This document shows, piece after piece, positions 59,855 to 64,000 of a stretch of DNA of 64,000 nucleotides. The notes beneath the pieces are model-generated. The model made no database searches. It was not told where the DNA came from and was given only the letters and a program-made list of their open reading frames with translations. Position numbers and translations under genes: made by a program. Position 1 is the first letter of the stretch, and each line of letters starts with the position of its first letter. The stretch is taken from contig LMOK01000001.1 in NCBI GenBank assembly GCA_001423545.1, positions 744,001 to 808,000 of the forward strand. The letters run 5' to 3'. The DNA is from Orlajensenia sp001423545 (lineage in GTDB: Bacteria; Actinomycetota; Actinomycetes; Actinomycetales; Microbacteriaceae).

Positions 59855-59884
59855 ACGGCCCGCCTCCCTGAGGAGACGGGCCGT
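59855..59884. terminator. Terminator of fkbp
   Basis: ACGGCCCG pairs with CGGGCCGT, inner CTCC/GGAG stem with a 4-base loop, 18 bases past the FKBP stop. Confidence 0.75.
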
Positions 59885-59902
59885 CGGCCGTGCGGGGTCG
59901 GT

Positions 59903-60274
59903 CTAGCTGACGCCCTTGAGGTCGATGATGAAGACGAGGGTCTTGCCCGAGAGCTGGTGTCCTCCGCCGGCGGGACCGTAGGCCTGGTGCGGGGGCACGA
60001 CGAGCTTGCGGCGTCCGCCGACCTTCATGCCGGGGATGCCCTCCTGCCAACCCGCGATGAGGCGGTTGAGCGGGAAGTTGATGGATTCGCCGCGGCTCCA
60101 CGACGAGTCGAACTCGTCGCCCGACTCGTACTCCACGCCGAGGTAGTGCACGTCGACGGTCGATGAGGCCTGCGCCTCGGCGCCGTCTCCGACGACGATG
60201 TCCTCGATGACGAGGGTCTCGGGCGCCGGGCCCTCCGGGAAGTCGACTTCTGGCTTGCTGTTCAGATCGGTCAT
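59903..60274 (-). CDS. FKBP-type peptidyl-prolyl isomerase
   Basis: A 123-residue cytoplasmic FKBP: VDVHYLGVEYESGDEFDSSWSRGESINFPL, LIAGWQEGIPGMKVGGRRKLVVPPHQAYG and TLVFIIDLKGV, all fold residues present. ATG at 60274 preceded by GGATGGAG; a longer reading is non-homologous. The next 165 bases (60275-60439) hold no gene. Confidence 0.92.
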   Translation of the reverse strand: MTDLNSKPEVDFPEGPAPETLVIEDIVVGDGAEAQASSTVDVHYLGVEYESGDEFDSSWSRGESINFPLNRLIAGWQEGIPGMKVGGRRKLVVPPHQAYGPAGGGHQLSGKTLVFIIDLKGVS

Positions 60275-60439
60275 GACTCCATCCAACCCGATCCGTTCAC
60301 CGATTGCACGCCGATTTCCCTTGCGGCGAACGCCTCGGCGAGGCATGCTGGATGTAGGCCAATCTCGTCGGCCGGTCGAGTCGCAGGCACTGCCGCACCA
60401 CCGGACGACGAGATTTTCTTGTGTACGGGCACTTTCGGC

Positions 60440-61855
60440 TCAGTCGGCGAAGACCTTGCCCGGGTTGAGGATGCCCTGCGGGTCGAAGACGCGCTTGAGG
60501 TCTCGCTGCAGCTCATACGAGTCGTCGCCCAGTTCGTCGGCGAGCCAGCGGCGCTTCAGCAGGCCGACGCCGTGCTCCCCGGTGAGGGTGCCTCCGAGCG
60601 CGAGGGCGGCGCGGAAGAGCTCGTCGGCGGCCTGCCAGACGGCATCCGGAACCGAGTCGCCGGTGTAGATGAAGTTGGGATGCAGGTTGCCGTCGCCGGC
60701 GTGCGCGACGGTCGGGATGGCGAGTCCGTGCCGCCGGCCGATCTGGGCGATGGCCACGAACATCTCGGCCATGCTCGACCGCGGCACCGACACGTCCTCG
60801 ATGAGCACCTCGCCACCGGCCGCCACAGAGGCATGGAACGCGCGACGGATGGCCAGGAGTCGCTCCCCTGCCACGGCATCAGCGGCGAGCTGGGCTGCTC
60901 CCCCGGCGCCCGCGAGCACCGGGAGCGCAGCCCGCGCCTCGGCGTCGGCTGCCGGGCCGTCGAACTGCACGAGCAGGAAGGCCGGGGCTGCGGCATCCGT
61001 GGGGCTTCCGGTCGCACCCTCGAGAGGGGTGCCGACGAAGGCGTCCGCCCCGAGATGCGCGCGGATGAACGCCAGCGCGACGGGATCGATGAGCTCCATG
61101 ACGGCGGGGCGGAGCCTGGCTGCGGTGACGGATGCCGCTCCTGCAGCCGCAGCCGCCACGTCGGCGAAGAACACCCCGAGGGTGACGGGCGCCCCATCGG
61201 GCAGCGGACGCAGGCGCACCGTCGCCTCGACGATGACGCCGAGAGTGCCCTCCGATCCGGTGAAGAGCGCCGTGAGGTCGTAGCCGGTCACGCCCTTGAC
61301 GGTGCGGTGGCCCGTGCGGATGAGCCTGCCGTCGGCGAGCACCACCGTGAGCCCGAGCACGGCCTCGCGCGTGACGCCGTACTTGGCGCAGAGCAGGCCG
61401 CCGGCGTTCGTGGCGATGTTGCCGCCGATCGAGGAGATGGCCTTGGACGCCGGATCGGGCGCGAACCAGAGGCCGAGCGGCTGCACCGCGGCGTTGAGGG
61501 CGTCGTTGATGACACCGGGCTCGACGACGGCGAGCTCGTTCTCGGCGTCGATCTCGAGGATGCGGTCCATGCGCGAGACGTCGAGCACGATCGACCCCGC
61601 GCTGGCGATGGCTCCGCCGGCCAGGCCGGTTCCGGCGCCGCGGGGAACGACCGGGATCCCGTGTTCGCTCGCGAAGCGCAGGGTGGTCTGCACGTCGTCG
61701 ACGGATGCCGCGAAGACCACGGCGAGCGCCCTCTCGGCGGCGACGAAGCCCGACCTGTCGGCACGGGCCGCATCGAGCGTTGCGGCATCCGTCACCACGG
61801 TGTTCTCACCGTCAGGGAGTCCGAGGGCGGTGCGCAACTGGTCGATGGTGGACAT
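60440..61855 (-). CDS. FAD-linked oxidase (glycolate/D-lactate dehydrogenase GlcD-like)
   Basis: A 471-residue type-4 flavoprotein. PP-loop VPRGAGTGLAGGAIA, IGGNIATNAGGLLCAKYGVT, HRTVKGVTGYDLTALF and the C-terminal VAHAGDGNLHPNF and GEHGVGLLKRRWL with FDPQGILNPGK. It oxidises a 2-hydroxyacid; glycolate or D-lactate is likely. No GlcE/GlcF partner is present. TAGGCT 6 bases upstream of the ATG indicates a leaderless start. Confidence 0.92.
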   Translation of the reverse strand: MSTIDQLRTALGLPDGENTVVTDAATLDAARADRSGFVAAERALAVVFAASVDDVQTTLRFASEHGIPVVPRGAGTGLAGGAIASAGSIVLDVSRMDRILEIDAENELAVVEPGVINDALNAAVQPLGLWFAPDPASKAISSIGGNIATNAGGLLCAKYGVTREAVLGLTVVLADGRLIRTGHRTVKGVTGYDLTALFTGSEGTLGVIVEATVRLRPLPDGAPVTLGVFFADVAAAAAGAASVTAARLRPAVMELIDPVALAFIRAHLGADAFVGTPLEGATGSPTDAAAPAFLLVQFDGPAADAEARAALPVLAGAGGAAQLAADAVAGERLLAIRRAFHASVAAGGEVLIEDVSVPRSSMAEMFVAIAQIGRRHGLAIPTVAHAGDGNLHPNFIYTGDSVPDAVWQAADELFRAALALGGTLTGEHGVGLLKRRWLADELGDDSYELQRDLKRVFDPQGILNPGKVFAD

Positions 61856-61861
61856 GCGATC

Positions 61862-61867
61862 AGCCTA
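61862..61867 (-). promoter_or_regulatory. -10 hexamer for leaderless flavoprotein start
   Basis: TAGGCT on the minus strand, 6 bases upstream of the ATG at 61855. Confidence 0.55.
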
Positions 61868-61895
61868 GGACGGAGGTGGCACCGGATGCCGCGAC

Positions 61896-62966
61896 TCAGG
61901 ACCGCGCTGAGGCCTTCGCCTTCTGGGCCTTCTTCTGCTGCTTCTGGGCCTTCTTCTGCTCCTTGGTCGGCTTGGGCTCCGCAGCCTTGCGCGCGGCTTC
62001 TCGGGCCACCGCGAGCTCGGTCGCCGCAGCATCGACGGCGTTCTCGGCACGCTGCACCCGCCGGGTCTCGAAGGTGCTCGCGCCGAAGCGCACGCGCACG
62101 CGGTTCTGCTTCTCCTCGACGCCCGTGACGATGTAGGCGCCGGCGATGAGGATGACCTGGCTCGAGAGGTTGAGCCAGAGCAGCAGGGCGATGATCGATC
62201 CGAAGGAGGCCAGCAGCGGGTTGCTCGTCGCCCCGCCGACGAACAGGCTCGACAGCACCTGCAGCACGGTGAGGCCGATGCCGCCGAGGACGGCTCCGGT
62301 CCACAGGGAGCGGGCGTCGGGGCGCAGGCCCGACAGCAAGCGGAACATGACGGCCACGACGAGGGTGTCGATCGCGAAGATCACGAGAATGCTGACACCC
62401 CGGCTCGAGGCGTCCAGGAGCCACGACGTCCCTGCCCAGGAGAAGACCGAGTCGAGGGCGGCCGTGCTGAAGTAGGTGACGGCGGCCGCGGCCAGCAGGG
62501 CGGCACCGAAGCCGATGGCGAGGACGAGGTTGCGCAGGATGATCCAGAGGAAGAACGTCGTATCGTTCGGCTGGTCGGCGATGTTGCGGAACGCCGTCTG
62601 CAGGGATCCGATCGCGCCGATGGCGGTTCCGATGAGACCGACGAGAGCCAGGATGCTGGCGATGCCGAGCGTGAGCGGCTGCACCAGATCGGCGGGGTCG
62701 ATGAGGTTGCCCTCCCCGATGAGCCCCGGAATGGTGCTGTTCACGGCATCGATCAGAGCCTGCATGGCCTGCTCGTTGCCGGCCAGCCAGATCCCGGCGA
62801 TGGCGAAGCCGAGGAAGACGCCCGCGAACACAGAGAACAGCACGCGGTAGGTCACGCTGTCGGCCAGCATCGGGCCGTGGTGCTCCTGGTACAGCAGGAT
62901 GGCGCGCACGGGCTTCGTGCCGAGTGCCCAGGCGGTGGCCTTCTTCACGAATCCGTCGTCGCTCAT
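61896..62966 (-). CDS. YihY/BrkB-family membrane protein
   Basis: A 356-residue protein with six hydrophobic helices between about 45 and 290 (LLYQEHHGPMLADSVTYRVLFSVFAGV and the late NPLLASFGSIIALLLWLNLSSQVILIAGAY). The C-terminal 45 residues are Lys/Gln/Ala-rich with KKAQKQQKKAQK repeats, probably a cytoplasmic tail. Function unknown despite the virulence-factor label. TAGCCT ends 7 bases before the ATG. Confidence 0.9.
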   Translation of the reverse strand: MSDDGFVKKATAWALGTKPVRAILLYQEHHGPMLADSVTYRVLFSVFAGVFLGFAIAGIWLAGNEQAMQALIDAVNSTIPGLIGEGNLIDPADLVQPLTLGIASILALVGLIGTAIGAIGSLQTAFRNIADQPNDTTFFLWIILRNLVLAIGFGAALLAAAAVTYFSTAALDSVFSWAGTSWLLDASSRGVSILVIFAIDTLVVAVMFRLLSGLRPDARSLWTGAVLGGIGLTVLQVLSSLFVGGATSNPLLASFGSIIALLLWLNLSSQVILIAGAYIVTGVEEKQNRVRVRFGASTFETRRVQRAENAVDAAATELAVAREAARKAAEPKPTKEQKKAQKQQKKAQKAKASARS

Positions 62967-62973
62967 GGTTCTC

Positions 62974-62979
62974 AGGCTA
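62974..62979 (-). promoter_or_regulatory. -10 hexamer for leaderless yihY start
   Basis: TAGCCT on the minus strand, 7 bases upstream of the ATG at 62966. Confidence 0.45.
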
Positions 62980-63017
62980 GCGACGGGGAAAAATGGGCGC
63001 TGCCCCTTGACGACCCC

Positions 63018-63143
63018 GTTCGCTGAGGACCGGCCGCAGGCCGCGTTCGAAGCGTGGTCGGCCGCAGCGTCGCTGACTCGCGCTGCGGAGCCGGGTGCAG
63101 GCACGCGCTTCGGCCGCGCGCTGCGCGCGGGCCTCAGCGAGCG
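63018..63143. repeat. Palindromic repeat family B
   Basis: GTTCGCTGAGGACCGG and GCGGGCCTCAGCGAGCG form the outer arms; CGCGCTTCGGCCGC lies internally as in the other copies. The element occupies half of the 243-base gap between yihY and the Ada/AlkA gene. Confidence 0.65.
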
Positions 63144-63209
63144 ATGGACCGCAGCGCCCATGTCCGAAAACCGCTGACGGATGTCGCCCGGGCGTGCGAC
63201 GCTGGAAAT

Positions 63210-64000
63210 ATGAACGCACCATCCGCCACCGTCGACACGCAGTTCGAGGAGCGATACCGGGCCATGAGTTCGCGGGACGCGCGCTTCGACGGGCAGTTCA
63301 TCACCGGCGTGCACTCGACGGGCATCTACTGCCGTCCCAGCTGCCCGGCCATGACGCCGCAGCGCAAGAACGTGTCGTTCTTCCTCACTGCTGCCGCCGC
63401 ACACGAGGCCGGACTGCGCGCCTGCAAGCGCTGTCTGCCCGACGCCGTGCCGGGTTCGCCGGAGTGGAACATCCGCGAGGACCTCGCCGCCAGGGCGATG
63501 CGCCTGATCGCCGACGGCGTCGTCGAGCGCGACGGCGTTCCGGGGCTCGCCGCCCACCTCGGCTACACGCCGCGCCATCTCACCCGGGTTCTGCAGGCCG
63601 AGCTCGGCGCAGGCCCCCTGGCGCTCGCTCGTGCCCACCGGGCGCAGTCCGCGCGCATCCTGCTGACCAGCACCGACCTGCCCGTCGCCGATGTGGCGTT
63701 CGCGGCGGGCTTCGGCAGCATCCGTCAGTTCAACGACACCATCTCCGCGGTCTACGAACTCACGCCGACCGAACTGCGGGCCAGAGCCCGGCGACTGCCG
63801 GCTCGGCCAGGGGCTGCACTGGGCTCGTCGTCGGCGGGTGCGCCGGGCTCGACGGCCGTCAGCCTGCGACTCCCCGCCCGAGCCCCCTTCGACGGCGCCG
63901 GCGTGCTCGCCTTCCTCGGAGTGCGGGCCATCACGGGCGTCGAGACCTGGGACGGCGAGACGTATGCCCGCGCCATCCGGCTTCCCCACGGCATCGCGAC
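63210..64000 (+). CDS. Ada-AlkA fusion: methylation-damage regulator and DNA glycosylase (partial)
   Basis: Starts in this window and is cut by its end after 263 codons. The Ada zinc/methyl-acceptor domain has C41, C45, C72 and C75 (GIYCRPSCPAM...RACKRCLPDA); an AraC-type HTH follows at about 105-185 (LAAHLGYTPRHLTRVLQAELGAGPLALARAHR, VADVAFAAGFGSIRQFN). The start of the AlkA N-terminal domain is at about 215-263. Such fusions act as both inducer and 3-methyladenine glycosylase. GACGCT lies 6 bases before the ATG, a weak leaderless promoter. Confidence 0.9.
   Translation, partial: MNAPSATVDTQFEERYRAMSSRDARFDGQFITGVHSTGIYCRPSCPAMTPQRKNVSFFLTAAAAHEAGLRACKRCLPDAVPGSPEWNIREDLAARAMRLIADGVVERDGVPGLAAHLGYTPRHLTRVLQAELGAGPLALARAHRAQSARILLTSTDLPVADVAFAAGFGSIRQFNDTISAVYELTPTELRARARRLPARPGAALGSSSAGAPGSTAVSLRLPARAPFDGAGVLAFLGVRAITGVETWDGETYARAIRLPHGIA

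Overview
The window is a high-GC actinobacterial chromosome segment. Gene order and protein content point to the family Microbacteriaceae (Leifsonia, Microbacterium or Herbiconiux-like); the genus cannot be fixed from the sequence alone. The pointers are recA preceded by a DUF3046 gene and clgR, the pgsA-cinA-clgR order, an actino-pnp leader, Ada/AlkA and DUF5302 proteins, many leaderless gene starts, and palindromic intergenic repeats. It reads as chromosome backbone with metabolic insertions. I see no phage, plasmid, insertion sequence, CRISPR array, tRNA or rRNA.

Layout. 1-12.0 kb (minus strand): a conserved housekeeping block, miaA-miaB-recX-recA (LexA-type SOS box upstream)-DUF3046-clgR-pncC/cinA-pgsA-ftsK, then a GNAT gene and rnj. 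12-22 kb: dapA, folA-thyA, a plus-strand thiol-redox group (thioredoxin-like, DUF4395, OsmC), a nucleoside-sugar-epimerase-like gene, dapB, a GNAT-methyltransferase pair, a histidine phosphatase and an M16 zinc protease. 22-37.7 kb: a catabolic island. A degenerate aldo/keto reductase lies next to a citE-maoC-acyl-CoA dehydrogenase-accA1-accD1 operon under a divergent TetR, and a bkdA-bkdB-bkdC branched-chain 2-oxoacid dehydrogenase operon lies under a divergent Lrp/AsnC regulator. Together these form the leucine/isovalerate route known from mycobacteria, running from the 2-oxoacid through isovaleryl-CoA, 3-methylcrotonyl-CoA and HMG-CoA to acetyl-CoA and acetoacetate. Between the two operons sit an AbiEi/DUF559-like gene, a TetR-metallo-hydrolase pair and a pterin dehydratase.

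38-50.5 kb: an ArsR gene with a 79-residue partner, pnp with its structured leader, vanZ-like and DUF5302 genes, an FMN reductase/LLM monooxygenase pair divergent from poxB, thioredoxin, an ArsR-SRPBCC-VOC operon, a membrane protein, a second LLM enzyme and rpsO. rpsO and pnp are normally adjacent; here they are about 8.9 kb apart, and pnp is about 17 kb from the M16 protease gene that normally follows it. 50.6-64 kb: glutathione-independent formaldehyde dehydrogenase, a sortase-anchored lamin-tail surface protein, a CPBP-type membrane protein divergent from a protealysin-like M4 protease plus its emfourin-type inhibitor, two alpha/beta hydrolases, FKBP, a glycolate/D-lactate-oxidase-like flavoprotein, a YihY/BrkB membrane protein, and the start of an Ada-AlkA repair gene cut by the window end.

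The strongest non-gene signals are: (i) a recurrent TANNNT hexamer 6-7 bases upstream of many start codons, implying leaderless mRNAs; (ii) inverted-repeat operators next to their probable regulators (TetR x2, ArsR x2, Lrp); (iii) two families of palindromic intergenic repeats, in one place nested and in another forming the end of a gene; (iv) 9-base coding minisatellites; and (v) an aldo/keto reductase homologue that has lost all four catalytic residues.
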